Assembly (NCBI RefSeq): GCF_003729955.1
Contig: NZ_RJTX01000001.1
Span: 1 to 64,000, forward strand
Length of the DNA stretch: 64,000 nucleotides
Source: Chryseobacterium daecheongense
GTDB taxonomy: Bacteria > Bacteroidota > Bacteroidia > Flavobacteriales > Weeksellaceae
Direction: 5' to 3'
The position numbers were made by a program, and so were the translations under genes. Shown one piece after another: positions 43,250 through 52,642 of the stretch. The notes under the pieces were generated by a model. The model was not told the DNA's origin and did not search any database. It saw nothing but the letters and a program-made list of their open reading frames with translations. Position 1 is the stretch's first letter, and each line of letters starts with the position of its first letter.

Positions 43250-43325
43250 ATGGGGAATAGTGAATTTTGCTTTGCAAGTCAATCCTGTAATTTCTGCTCA
43301 CCATTGACAATTCACAATTCTAACT
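43250..43325. repeat. Intergenic AATTCACAATTC-type inverted repeat
   Basis: GAATAGTGAATT (43256-43267) is matched by AATTCACAATTC near 43309-43320, one mismatch over 12 bases, with CATTGACAATTCACAATTC as the right arm. It lies in the 93-base gap between the HlyD and MFS genes and looks like a decayed dispersed intergenic repeat rather than a terminator. Confidence 0.4.
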
Positions 43326-43333
43326 TCTGAATC

Positions 43334-44926
43334 ATGTACAATAAAGGACTTTTCAATGATTGGGTACCCAAACCCATACAGCTTCTGCTGATCGTATTGA
43401 TGCTGATGATAGTAATGCCGCTTGGTGGTGTTTACACAGGAAATATCAGCTTTATGGTAGGAGGTACCGGTGCACTTTCCGAGTATTTTTTGTGGGCAAA
43501 TTACGCTACAACAATCGGGATGGGTGCGGCAATGCCTTTGGTTCTGAGAATGAAGATGAGGTTTAAGATACGTCATAAATTAACCGTGTTGTTTATCCTT
43601 TTGGGAGCTCTAAGCTTTGTGAATGCTACGACTTTACAACCAATGGTGATCGTAGCAACTTCACTGTTCATTGGATTTTTCAAAATGATGGTAGCCATTG
43701 AACTTTTTTTGCCTTTAATGGTTATGATGGGAAACAGAGGAGTGTTTTATGGGGTTTTCTATGCTTTTGTTTTGACGTTAAGCCAGGTTGCAAGCTATTA
43801 TGCGGTGGAAGTCTCCATTCTTTATAACTGGCAGCAGTTTTTTATTATAGCATCAGTAATATGTCTGGGAATGGCTTTATTATGCTGGATATTTATGCAT
43901 AACCAGTATTTTGCACTGAAGGTACCATTATATTATATTGATTGGCTGAGTATTATATTATTTGTTTCCACATTCATGTTTTCAGCATATGTCTTTTCGT
44001 TTGGAAAACAACAGGATTGGTGGAATTCTGCAAAGATTATGAATGCGAGTATTGCAGCTTTTGTAAGCTTCGCTTTATTGGCAATCCGCCAGCTTACATT
44101 AAAAAGACCTTACCTGTCTTTTAAAATATTCAAGAAAAACAATGTAAGACATGGTTTACTGATGCTGTTGTTGTTGGGAATGTTTTTAGGAACAACTTCC
44201 ATCCAGAATACCTTTGGAGTTGGTGTTTTAGGGTATGATCAATTAACTAATGCGAAGTTGAATGTTCTGATGGTTCCGGGAATTGTATTAGCAGGAATTG
44301 TGGCTGTATTCTGGTTTAAAAAAGAAATACCATTGAAAATGTACATCTTTTCAGGATTTTCAGCCATGTTGGGGTACACCATGATCATGTATTTTTCAAT
44401 GACATTGGAGTTCAGCTTTGACAGATGGTATTTGCCCATGTTTCTGAAAGGCTACGGAATGGGCTCCTTATTTATCTCCATCTGGTTCTACACCCTGGAT
44501 AAGCTTGAATTGGATGATATGTTAGCTGCAATTGGTCTTGTGTTGGTATGGAGAACGTTTTTAGCTGTAGGGGTTTTCTCAGCATTGTATTCATGGTTCC
44601 AGTATCATTTTCAGATCGTAGCAGTAGGAGATTTGGCGGTTTATGTGGATGGAATGACCATTACGCCGCAAACACTGGCTCCCAATATCAAGCTTGTACA
44701 ACTCAATGCGATCATCATTGCAAGTAAAAAGATATTCGGATATATTATTTTGGCTGGATTTGGAGTGTTAGGATATGTGTTAACACATCATTTTGGAAGA
44801 GAACGCTTCCAATATGTAAGATTTATCAGAATGCTTGGCGGTAAATCCGTTATTGCCAGAAGAAGATTACGGGAAAGAAAAAAAATATTAGAAGAAATAA
44901 AAGACGCAGCAGGACCTGTGGTCTAA
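43334..44926 (+). CDS. MFS efflux pump, DHA2 (EmrB-like) family
   Basis: A 530-aa protein with about 14 hydrophobic helices, the DHA2 topology that pairs with an EmrA-type adaptor. It starts with PIQLLLIVLMLMIVMPLGGVYTG, and GMFLGTTSIQNTFG and GYGMGSLFISIWFY are later helices. The basic C-terminal tail (VIARRRLRERKKILEEIK) is cytoplasmic. The usual motif A is not obvious. It probably exports drugs, fatty acids or secondary products; the substrate is unknown. Last gene of the operon, followed by a terminator. Confidence 0.88.
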   Translation: MYNKGLFNDWVPKPIQLLLIVLMLMIVMPLGGVYTGNISFMVGGTGALSEYFLWANYATTIGMGAAMPLVLRMKMRFKIRHKLTVLFILLGALSFVNATTLQPMVIVATSLFIGFFKMMVAIELFLPLMVMMGNRGVFYGVFYAFVLTLSQVASYYAVEVSILYNWQQFFIIASVICLGMALLCWIFMHNQYFALKVPLYYIDWLSIILFVSTFMFSAYVFSFGKQQDWWNSAKIMNASIAAFVSFALLAIRQLTLKRPYLSFKIFKKNNVRHGLLMLLLLGMFLGTTSIQNTFGVGVLGYDQLTNAKLNVLMVPGIVLAGIVAVFWFKKEIPLKMYIFSGFSAMLGYTMIMYFSMTLEFSFDRWYLPMFLKGYGMGSLFISIWFYTLDKLELDDMLAAIGLVLVWRTFLAVGVFSALYSWFQYHFQIVAVGDLAVYVDGMTITPQTLAPNIKLVQLNAIIIASKKIFGYIILAGFGVLGYVLTHHFGRERFQYVRFIRMLGGKSVIARRRLRERKKILEEIKDAAGPVV

Positions 44927-44948
44927 CGAAACCTTGTTTTTCATTTTG

Positions 44949-44988
44949 GTAAAGCTTCATTTGTATTTTCAATGGAGCTTTACTTTTA
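44949..44988 (+). terminator. Terminator of the efflux operon
   Basis: GTAAAGCTTCATT pairs with AATGGAGCTTTAC (one G-T pair) across a 9-base loop, followed by TTTTATA. Confidence 0.8.
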
Positions 44989-44991
44989 TAG

Positions 44992-45023
44992 TTGCTTTAA
45001 AAATGTCAAAAACAGTATCTTTG
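44992..45023 (+). promoter_or_regulatory. Promoter of the 45041 methyltransferase gene
   Basis: TTG (44992-44994), a 21-bp spacer and TATCTTTG (45016-45023), 17 bases before the ATG at 45041. This supports that start over the longer frame beginning at 44972. Confidence 0.6.
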
Positions 45024-45040
45024 TGCCCTTAAAAAAAGGT

Positions 45041-45745
45041 ATGAAAGATTTAATGGGAAAAGCCATCTGGGATTATTATCATCATGAAAATCCTGAAGAT
45101 TTGCAGACGGAGACCTCAATTTCTGAGCTGGATGAACTTCCGGTGGATTATCTCTTCAGAGACTTTGATGAGATGAATGAGATCGAACAGAAAGCTCTTC
45201 AACTGGCACAGGGGAAAGTTCTGGATATTGGAGCCGGAGCGGGCTCCCACAGTTTATACCTTCAAGATGAAAAGAAACTGGATGTTGTCGCTTTAGATAT
45301 ATCCCCGAAATCCATTGAAGTCTGTCAACTGCGGGGCGTAAAAAATGCCGTCTGCAAAAACATGCTGGATTTTGCCGGAGAAACTTTCGATACCATTGTA
45401 TTATTGATGAATGGTACCGGTATTTTTGAAAGCCTTGCCAAGATTGATATCTACCTTCAGAAATTACATACGTTATTGAATAAAAACGGACAGATTTTAA
45501 TCGACAGCACAGATATCCTGTATATGTTTGACCGTGATGAAGACGGCGGAGTATATATTCCTGCCGGTGGATATTACGGTGAGCTGGATTATGTGGTTCA
45601 TTATAAAGGAGAATCCGAAGATCCCATTAAATGGCTGTACCTGGATTTTAAAACCTTACAAAATGCCGCTGAAAATAATGGCTTTAAGGTTGAAAAGGTG
45701 TTGCAAAGCGAAGATTCTTTCCTGGCAAAACTTATTAAGAAATAG
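45041..45745 (+). CDS. Class I SAM-dependent methyltransferase
   Basis: A 234-aa protein (start ATG 45041, or 45053) with SAM motif I VLDIGAGAGSHSLYL, motif II region DVVALDISPKSIEVC, the catalytic-core strand DTIVLLMNGTGIFE and a motif III strand KNGQILIDSTDIL. GGVYIPAGGYYGELDYVVHYKG is a family-specific loop that probably contacts the substrate. It resembles small-molecule methyltransferases; substrate unknown. Single gene with its own promoter. Confidence 0.82.
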   Translation: MKDLMGKAIWDYYHHENPEDLQTETSISELDELPVDYLFRDFDEMNEIEQKALQLAQGKVLDIGAGAGSHSLYLQDEKKLDVVALDISPKSIEVCQLRGVKNAVCKNMLDFAGETFDTIVLLMNGTGIFESLAKIDIYLQKLHTLLNKNGQILIDSTDILYMFDRDEDGGVYIPAGGYYGELDYVVHYKGESEDPIKWLYLDFKTLQNAAENNGFKVEKVLQSEDSFLAKLIKK

Positions 45746-45755
45746 TACTGTATTT

Positions 45756-45835
45756 TGTCATTCTTACGAAGAATCACTTAGTCATTTTATTATGATTGAG
45801 ATTCTTCATTTTATTACGTTTCATTCAGAATGACA
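45756..45835. repeat. Dispersed hairpin repeat, copy 2
   Basis: The terminal arms TGTCATTCT (45756-45764) and AGAATGACA (45827-45835) are perfect inverted repeats, as are the inner arms GAAGAATC (45768-45775) and GATTCTTC (45800-45807). The right half, read on the minus strand, matches the copy at 18311-18350 (TCATTCTGAnTGAAAnG...GAAGAATCTC). Confidence 0.65.
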
Positions 45836-45846
45836 TTGTGATCAAT

Positions 45847-45879
45847 AAAAAGAGACTACAATTTTGTAGTCTCTTTTTT
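45847..45879. terminator. Bidirectional terminator
   Basis: AAAAAGAGACTACAA pairs perfectly with TTGTAGTCTCTTTTT, between the convergent methyltransferase gene and metG. Confidence 0.85.
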
Positions 45880-45896
45880 ATATCTATTATATTGAA

Positions 45897-47930
45897 TTAT
45901 CCGATCTCAACACCGTTTTCTACCTGATCATCCGGAGTTACAAATGACAGCTTACCATCTGATTTAGTAGTTAAAAGCAACATTCCCTGAGATTCAATTC
46001 CTCTGATCTTTCTCGGAGCCAGGTTTAAAAGAATCATTACCTGCTTTCCGATTACTTCTTCCGGAGTAAAGCTTTCCGCAATCCCGGAAACTACCGTTCT
46101 CACATCTACACCTGTATCAACTGTAAGTTTTAAAAGTTTGTCAGCTTTTTCCACTTTTTCAGCCTCTATAATAGTAGCTGTTCTCAGGTCGATCTTCGTG
46201 AAATCATCAAAATTGATTTGTTCTTTCATAGGAGTAGCGTTAGGATTGGTTTTCTTATTGTTTTGTTTTGTTTGCTCTAATTTCTGAATCTGCGCTTCAA
46301 TAACGTCATCTTCTATTTGAGAAAATAAAAGCGGAGCTACGTTTATTTTATGGCCTGTTTCAATTAAAACTTTTGAATTTTCAATATCATTCCAGTTCAT
46401 TTGTTTGACATTGAAAATGTCATAGATTTTCTGTGCTGTAAAAGGAAGGAAAGGCTCAGCTAAATTTCCTAATGCAACAGCGATTTGGGCTCCAATAAAT
46501 AAAATGTTTTTAGTTTTTTCTAAATCAGTTTTAATGGTTTTCCAAGGCTCTTCATCTGCCAGATATTTATTACCAAATCTTGCCAGATTCATAAATGATG
46601 TTAGTGCATTCCTGAATTCATAATTTTCGAGATAATTTTTTATTTCTGTTGCTTTAAAGCCAATCTCTTCAAGTTCAGGAGCATTGATGTCACCTTCTGG
46701 GATAACTCCATCAAAGTTCTTATTAATTAAAACAGCAACTCTGTTGATGAAGTTTCCAAAAATTCCAACCAATTCAGAATTATTCTTGGTCTGGAAATCC
46801 TTCCATGTGAAATTATTATCCTTTGTTTCCGGCGCAGAAGAAAGAAGAGCATATCTCAGTACATCCTGTTGTCCAGGGAAATCTTCCACATATTCATGGG
46901 CCCAAACCGCCCAGTTTCTTGAAGTGGAGATTTTATCGTTTTCAAGATTCAGGAATTCAAAAGCAGGAACATTTTTCGGCATAATGTAATCTCCGTGAGC
47001 TTTCATCATTGATGGGAAAATAATGCAGTGGAATACAATATTATCTTTCCCGATGAAATGAACTAAGTCACTTCCTTCACTTTGCCAGTAATCCTTCCAG
47101 TCTTTTCCATTCTTTTCTGCCCATTCTTTTGTGAAAGAGATGTACCCGATCGGTGCATCAAACCATACATAAAGTACTTTTCCTTCAGCACCTGGAAGGG
47201 GTACAGGAACTCCCCAGTTGAGATCTCTTGTCATAGCACGAGGTTTTAAACCATCGTTCAACCAAGATTTTACCTGTCCGTAAACATTTGGCTTCCAATC
47301 ATCTTTATGACCTTCAATAATCCATTCGTTCAGGAAACTTTCATATTCATTTAATGGAAGATACCAGTTTTTCGTAGCTTTAAGAACAGGAACATTTCCG
47401 CTCAACATCGATTTAGGATTGATCAACTCAGAAGGAGAAAGGGTAGAACCACACTTCTCACATTGATCTCCGTACGCATTTTCATTGCCGCAATTTGGGC
47501 ATGTTCCCACAATATATCGGTCTGCTAAGAACTCATTAGCCTGTTCATCAAAATACTGTTCAGAAACCTCTTCAGTGAATTTTCCTTTTTCATAAAGGGT
47601 TTTGAAGAAATCCTGGCTTGTTTCGTAATGTTTTTTAGAAGTCGTTCTTGAATATTCGTCAAATGAGATTCCCAGATCAGCAAAAGATTTTTTAATGATC
47701 TCATGATATTTATCCACAATATCCTGAGGCGTAACGCCTTCTTTTTTAGCTCTGATAGTAATAGGAATCCCGTGCTCATCCGAACCACAGATAAATGCAA
47801 CATCTTTTCCTAATCTTCTTTGAAATCTCGCGTAAACATCCGCAGGAATATACACCCCCGCCAAATGTCCTATATGAACCGGACCGTTTGCGTAAGGCAA
47901 AGCAGCCGTAATCATCTTCCTGTTTGACAT
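45897..47930 (-). CDS. metG: Methionyl-tRNA synthetase
   Basis: Charges tRNA-Met. 677 aa from the ATG at 47930: HIGH motif at residues 19-22 (PVHIGHLAG), a zinc-binding insert with CPNCGNENAYGDQCEKC, KISTS as the KMSKS loop, the anticodon-binding helical domain, and a C-terminal EMAP/tRBD-type tRNA-binding domain (FTKIDLRTATIIEAEKVEKAD). The longer frame starting at 47954 would begin inside the -7 box (TATCTTTG at 47959-47952) and is rejected. Confidence 0.97.
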   Translation of the reverse strand: MSNRKMITAALPYANGPVHIGHLAGVYIPADVYARFQRRLGKDVAFICGSDEHGIPITIRAKKEGVTPQDIVDKYHEIIKKSFADLGISFDEYSRTTSKKHYETSQDFFKTLYEKGKFTEEVSEQYFDEQANEFLADRYIVGTCPNCGNENAYGDQCEKCGSTLSPSELINPKSMLSGNVPVLKATKNWYLPLNEYESFLNEWIIEGHKDDWKPNVYGQVKSWLNDGLKPRAMTRDLNWGVPVPLPGAEGKVLYVWFDAPIGYISFTKEWAEKNGKDWKDYWQSEGSDLVHFIGKDNIVFHCIIFPSMMKAHGDYIMPKNVPAFEFLNLENDKISTSRNWAVWAHEYVEDFPGQQDVLRYALLSSAPETKDNNFTWKDFQTKNNSELVGIFGNFINRVAVLINKNFDGVIPEGDINAPELEEIGFKATEIKNYLENYEFRNALTSFMNLARFGNKYLADEEPWKTIKTDLEKTKNILFIGAQIAVALGNLAEPFLPFTAQKIYDIFNVKQMNWNDIENSKVLIETGHKINVAPLLFSQIEDDVIEAQIQKLEQTKQNNKKTNPNATPMKEQINFDDFTKIDLRTATIIEAEKVEKADKLLKLTVDTGVDVRTVVSGIAESFTPEEVIGKQVMILLNLAPRKIRGIESQGMLLLTTKSDGKLSFVTPDDQVENGVEIG

Positions 47931-47951
47931 TTTATAGTAAAATTTTAACTG

Positions 47952-47959
47952 CAAAGATA
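47952..47959 (-). promoter_or_regulatory. -7 element for metG
   Basis: The minus strand reads TATCTTTG, a full consensus match, 21 bases before the metG ATG. Confidence 0.55.
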
Positions 47960-48265
47960 AGGAATATCTAAAGAAAAACAGAACGTACTTTTTTAACGAG
48001 TTTTTAACAGTTGGAAGAGTGGAATATTACATTTAGTTAAACAATTGTTTAACTTTTTATTAAAAACATCCTGTTGTTATGTTAAGCATAATTTAACGTA
48101 AAAAGATGAGAAACAATATTTTAGTAAAATTTGAACAATCAATATACATAAATTCACTAAATTTTTCAATGAATTGATGGGAATTATAATTTTTTTATAA
48201 ATTGCGAGTCTGGGTTCTACCCAATGTGATTGTACAAAAATAAGAAACTATAAAAAGACAATATT
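47960..48265 (+). promoter_or_regulatory. Upstream region of the starch utilisation operon
   Basis: This 306-base AT-rich stretch has no credible ORF. It holds a perfect 20-bp palindrome at 48035-48054 (AGTTAAACAATTGTTTAACT), a TTATG / CATAA pair near 48076-48090 and a small GGGTTCTACCC hairpin at about 48212-48222. A full TAnnTTTG box close to the susC start is not seen. The palindrome is an operator candidate for the locus or for metG, which is transcribed away. Confidence 0.5.
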
Positions 48266-51010
48266 GTGAAAAACTTTACAACGGTATTAAAAATTGCGCC
48301 TGCATTTTTACTGGCAAGTACAGTAATCCATGCGCAGACAAAAGATTCTATAACTAAGGAAAACAAAATTGAAGAAGTTGTATTGATCGGTTACGGTAAG
48401 CAGAAAAAATCTGATGTTACCGGTTCCATCACCTCTGTAACAGCAAAAGACTTCAATGGCGGGGCAACTTCAGCCGGACAATTGATTCAAGGTAAAACAC
48501 CGGGAGTGCAGATCACCAATAATAGTGGTGCACCTGGATCCGGAACAGCGATTAGAATCAGAGGCACAGCTTCATTGAATGGAAATAACTCTCCTTTGAT
48601 CGTAATTGACGGAGTTCCTCAAGATTTCGTGGGAGTAAACGGAGCTTCAGATCCATTATCATTGATTAACCCTAATGATATTGAAACATTTGACATTTTA
48701 AAAGATGCTTCTGCTACAGCAATCTATGGTAACCGTGCAACAAATGGGGTTATCTTGATTACAACAAAAAAGGGAAGTGCAGGGAAATTTAAGGTAAACT
48801 TCTCTACAGTAGCTTCTATTTCTGAAAAAATGGGAAATGTAGATGTTTTGAATGCTGATGAATTCAGAAATTTTGTGAATACGTATGCTTCTAACGCTTA
48901 CAAAGCAAAATTAGGAACTGCTAACACAAACTGGCAGGATCTTATTTATCAGACAGCATGGGGAACAGATAACAATGTCGCATTTTCGGGAGGTGTCAAA
49001 GGACTGCCTTACCGTTTATCCATTGGGTACAATGAGCAGAATGGTATCGTAAGAACCAACTCTTTCAGAAGAACATCTGTAGGCTTGAATTTAAGTCCTA
49101 AATTTTTTGACAATCATTTATCAGTAAATGTGAATGCAAAAGGAACATTTACGGACAATAGATTTGCTGACGGAGGTGTAATTAAATCTGCAACTTATTT
49201 TGATCCAACTCAGCCCGTATATTCCGGTAATTCCAATTATGGCGGATACTATGAATGGCTTCTGAATGGTGGATTAAACGTAAATGCTAACGCAAATCCA
49301 TTAGCATCTTTAATGGCAATTCATGACGTTTCTTCAGTAACCAGAGGACTGGGAAACGTTCAGTTAGATTATAAGTTTCATTTCTTGCCAGAATTACATT
49401 TCAATGTGAATGCTGGATACGATTACACTAAGAGTGAAGGACAAAAGAAAATTGATGCAAGATATAAGGCCGGATTTAATGATAAGGGAAGCGCGAGCCT
49501 TTACAGTATGGAGAAAAAGAATAAGCTATTAGAGACTTACTTCAATTATGTAAAGAATATTTCTGCAATTAACACAGGAGTAGACCTTACAGCAGGGTAT
49601 TCTTACCAGGATTTCAGAACTATTATTCCGGGATCTATTAACTATAAAGGAAATGCTCCAACTCAGGTTAATAATGATTTTGAAACTCAAAATACACTAC
49701 TTTCCTTCTATGGAAGAGCGATTTTCACAATTGCTAATAAATATGTGATCTCAGGATCGATCAGAAGAGACGGATCTTCCAGATTCTTTAACGGAACAAG
49801 AGATAATTTATGGGGGAATTTCCCAGGAGTTTCTGTTGCTTGGAAGTTGAATGAGGAAAGCTTCATAAAGAATATCTCTTCCATCAGCAATTTGAAATTA
49901 AGAGCAGGATGGGGTAAAACAGGACAACAGGAATTACCGGCATTAGATGGAAACAAACCATTTAATTATCCAGCTTATGCTGCATACAACCCGAGTGGCG
50001 TGGGAGCTAATTATCAATTCGGTAATCAGTTTTACTTCATGTACCGTCCTAATATCTACAACCCGAATCTTACTTGGGAAACCACTACTACTAAGAACGT
50101 TGGTCTAGATTTCGGATTCCTTAACAATAGAATTACAGGATCTATTGACTGGTTCAGAAAAGATACTGAAAACCTATTAGTGAATACTAGTATTGCAGCA
50201 GGAGACTTGAGTAACCAAAACTTACTTAACGTAGGAAATATGGAAAATCAAGGGATTGAAGGTAGTATTACTGTAATTCCGGTTAAAAACCAAAACACAA
50301 CTTGGGAAGTAAGCTTCAATGCTACCCATTACAAACCAGAAATCACCAAGCTTTTAGAAAGAGCAGATGCTACATTCAACATTCCGGTAGGAGGAATTGA
50401 AGGTGGTGCAGGAAATACGATCCAGGCTCATGCTGTAGGATACGCTCCTAATGCCTTCTGGGTGTATCAACAAGTATATGATAACAACGGGAAACCTGTT
50501 GACGGAGTATATGTAGACAGAAACGGAGACGGAAAAATAGATACTTTTGATAAGTACTATTACAAATCTACTACTCCGGATGCTATTCTAGGATTCTCTA
50601 CAAAAGTATCTTATAAAGATTGGGATTTCGGATTAAGCGCAAGAGCAGTATTAGGAAATTATGTGTATAACAACGCGGCTTCCAACAGCTCATTACAATC
50701 TGCCTCTACCAATGAATATTTACAGAACGTATATTCTACAGCACCGCAATATCAGTTTGCAGTACCACAATACTTCTCTGATATCTATGTGGAAAATGCA
50801 TCATTCCTAAGATTAGATAATATCAATATCGGATATAATTTCGGACAGGTATTTTCTAAAGGAAGTAATTTAAAAGTATATGGAATGGCACAGAATGTTT
50901 TTGTAATTACAAAATATTCCGGAATTGACCCTGAAGTTTTCGGAGGGATAGACAATGGTTATTATCAAATGCCTAGAATTTATTCATTAGGTTTTAATTT
51001 TCAATTTTAA
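48266..51010 (+). CDS. susC: SusC/RagA family TonB-dependent outer membrane transporter
   Basis: Imports oligosaccharides, here probably maltodextrins, across the outer membrane with TonB energy and a SusD lid. 914 aa: signal peptide (residues 1-23, STVIHAQ), a short TonB-box region (IEEVVLIGYGKQKKSDVTG), the plug domain (LIQGKTPGVQITNNSG, then RIRGTASLNG, IDGVPQDF, KDASATAIYGNRATNGVILI), and a 22-strand barrel ending YSLGFNFQF with a C-terminal aromatic. It lacks the N-terminal carboxypeptidase-regulatory-like domain found in many SusC proteins. The start is GTG. Confidence 0.95.
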   Translation: MKNFTTVLKIAPAFLLASTVIHAQTKDSITKENKIEEVVLIGYGKQKKSDVTGSITSVTAKDFNGGATSAGQLIQGKTPGVQITNNSGAPGSGTAIRIRGTASLNGNNSPLIVIDGVPQDFVGVNGASDPLSLINPNDIETFDILKDASATAIYGNRATNGVILITTKKGSAGKFKVNFSTVASISEKMGNVDVLNADEFRNFVNTYASNAYKAKLGTANTNWQDLIYQTAWGTDNNVAFSGGVKGLPYRLSIGYNEQNGIVRTNSFRRTSVGLNLSPKFFDNHLSVNVNAKGTFTDNRFADGGVIKSATYFDPTQPVYSGNSNYGGYYEWLLNGGLNVNANANPLASLMAIHDVSSVTRGLGNVQLDYKFHFLPELHFNVNAGYDYTKSEGQKKIDARYKAGFNDKGSASLYSMEKKNKLLETYFNYVKNISAINTGVDLTAGYSYQDFRTIIPGSINYKGNAPTQVNNDFETQNTLLSFYGRAIFTIANKYVISGSIRRDGSSRFFNGTRDNLWGNFPGVSVAWKLNEESFIKNISSISNLKLRAGWGKTGQQELPALDGNKPFNYPAYAAYNPSGVGANYQFGNQFYFMYRPNIYNPNLTWETTTTKNVGLDFGFLNNRITGSIDWFRKDTENLLVNTSIAAGDLSNQNLLNVGNMENQGIEGSITVIPVKNQNTTWEVSFNATHYKPEITKLLERADATFNIPVGGIEGGAGNTIQAHAVGYAPNAFWVYQQVYDNNGKPVDGVYVDRNGDGKIDTFDKYYYKSTTPDAILGFSTKVSYKDWDFGLSARAVLGNYVYNNAASNSSLQSASTNEYLQNVYSTAPQYQFAVPQYFSDIYVENASFLRLDNINIGYNFGQVFSKGSNLKVYGMAQNVFVITKYSGIDPEVFGGIDNGYYQMPRIYSLGFNFQF

Positions 51011-51022
51011 TTAGTTAGCGAG

Positions 51023-52621
51023 ATGAGATCAAATAAATTAACAAGAAATATAATCTTAACAGCTGCTGTAGTTGGACTGTTGTCAGCAACTTCATGTGTT
51101 AAGGACTTAGAAAGAGAGCCTATTACGGATGTTACCTCTGCAAGTGTGTTTGCAGATTTTAAAAATTATCCTAATGCTTTAGCTAAGCTCTACGGAGGTT
51201 TAGCAATGGGAGGTCAAGTAAGTGGAGATGGTGGAACATATCCTGACAGCGATATTAACGGTATCAATGGTGGGTTTTCTCAATACACCAGATTGCTATA
51301 CACTATGCAGGTAATTTCTACAGATGAAGCAGTAATCGGGTGGAATGACGGAAACCTTCATACAATCCATAAAATGACTTGGGATTCTTCCAATGAATTT
51401 ATTGCTGCATTATATTATAGAATTTATGCAGAGATTGCTTTCTGTAATGAATTTTTAAGAAATGTAACGGATGAAAAACTCGCCTCTAATAATATTACAG
51501 GGAATGACCTGACCGAGGCAAAATATATGCGTGCAGAGGCAAGATTTTTGAGAGCACAATCTTATTATCATGCTTTGGACTTATTCGGAAACGTACCTTT
51601 TGTAGATGAAAGCTATATTCCGGGTTCTGTAAACCCGCCTCAAAGAATTGAAAGAGCAGCTTTATTTAATTATGTTGAGCAAGAACTATTAACTTGTGCC
51701 AACGAATTAAAAGACCCAAAAGCAAATGCGTATGGTAGAGCAGATAAAGCAGCCGCATGGTCATTATTGGCAAGATTGTATTTGAATGCGGGTGTATATA
51801 CAGGAACACAGAGAAATAATGACTGTATTACATACTGTAACAAAGTGATCGGAGCAGGGTATTCATTAAAATCTAATTACGGCTCATTATTCTTAGCTGA
51901 TAACAATGTTAATAACCCTGAAGCGATTTTCACGGTTAATTTCGATGGAATTAATACCCAGACAAATGGAGGGACTACTTATTTGGTTCACGCTTCTGTA
52001 GGAGGTACAATGCCTGCTGCTGATTTCGGAATCAATGGAGGTTGGAGTGGGATCAGAACAACAAAGGCTTTCGTTGGAAAGTTCCCTACCAATGGTTCAG
52101 ATAAAAGAGGAAACTTCTATACAAGTGGACAAAACCTTGAGATCAATGATTTAGGTTCATTCAACGACGGGTACGCTTTCATTAAATTCAAAAATGTGAA
52201 AAGCGATGGAACGCCGGGAGCACACAACAACTGGGTGGAAGCTGATATTCCATTGTACCGTTTAGCGGATATTTATCTGATGTATGCTGAAGCTACCCTT
52301 AGAGGAGGTAACGGAAGTATGCCAACTGCTATTGGCTATGTCAATCAGTTAAGACAAAGAGCTTATGGAAATACAAGCGGAGATGTTACTGCTATTAACC
52401 TGGATTTCATTTTAGATGAAAGAGCAAGAGAATTATCCTGGGAAATGACAAGAAGAACGGATCTTATCAGATACGGACGATTTACTACAGCTGATTATTT
52501 ATGGCCTTGGAAAGGAAATATTAAAGACGGAAAAGCTGTTGAAAGCTATAGAAATCTTTATCCGATCCCTGCTAAAGATATTGTCGCAAATCCTAATTTG
52601 GTTCAAAATCAAGGGTATTAA
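51023..52621 (+). CDS. susD: SusD/RagB family starch-binding outer membrane lipoprotein
   Basis: A 532-aa surface lipoprotein that caps SusC and binds glycan. Lipobox SATSC with Cys25; TPR-like helices follow, with the SusD hallmarks AEARFLRAQSYYHALDLFGNVPFVDE, RADKAAAWSLLARLYLNAGVY, LYRLADIYLMYAEATLRGG and LDFILDERARELSWEMTRRTDLIRYGRF, and the end NLYPIPAKDIVANPNLVQNQGY. It starts 12 bases after the susC stop. Confidence 0.95.
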   Translation: MRSNKLTRNIILTAAVVGLLSATSCVKDLEREPITDVTSASVFADFKNYPNALAKLYGGLAMGGQVSGDGGTYPDSDINGINGGFSQYTRLLYTMQVISTDEAVIGWNDGNLHTIHKMTWDSSNEFIAALYYRIYAEIAFCNEFLRNVTDEKLASNNITGNDLTEAKYMRAEARFLRAQSYYHALDLFGNVPFVDESYIPGSVNPPQRIERAALFNYVEQELLTCANELKDPKANAYGRADKAAAWSLLARLYLNAGVYTGTQRNNDCITYCNKVIGAGYSLKSNYGSLFLADNNVNNPEAIFTVNFDGINTQTNGGTTYLVHASVGGTMPAADFGINGGWSGIRTTKAFVGKFPTNGSDKRGNFYTSGQNLEINDLGSFNDGYAFIKFKNVKSDGTPGAHNNWVEADIPLYRLADIYLMYAEATLRGGNGSMPTAIGYVNQLRQRAYGNTSGDVTAINLDFILDERARELSWEMTRRTDLIRYGRFTTADYLWPWKGNIKDGKAVESYRNLYPIPAKDIVANPNLVQNQGY

Positions 52622-52642
52622 TTTTAAAAAAACACTATTAAA

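Noticed and set aside
43298..43576. 92-codon His/Cys-rich minus-strand ORF
   Set aside because: Antisense to the start of the MFS gene and the intergenic repeat, with no independent support.
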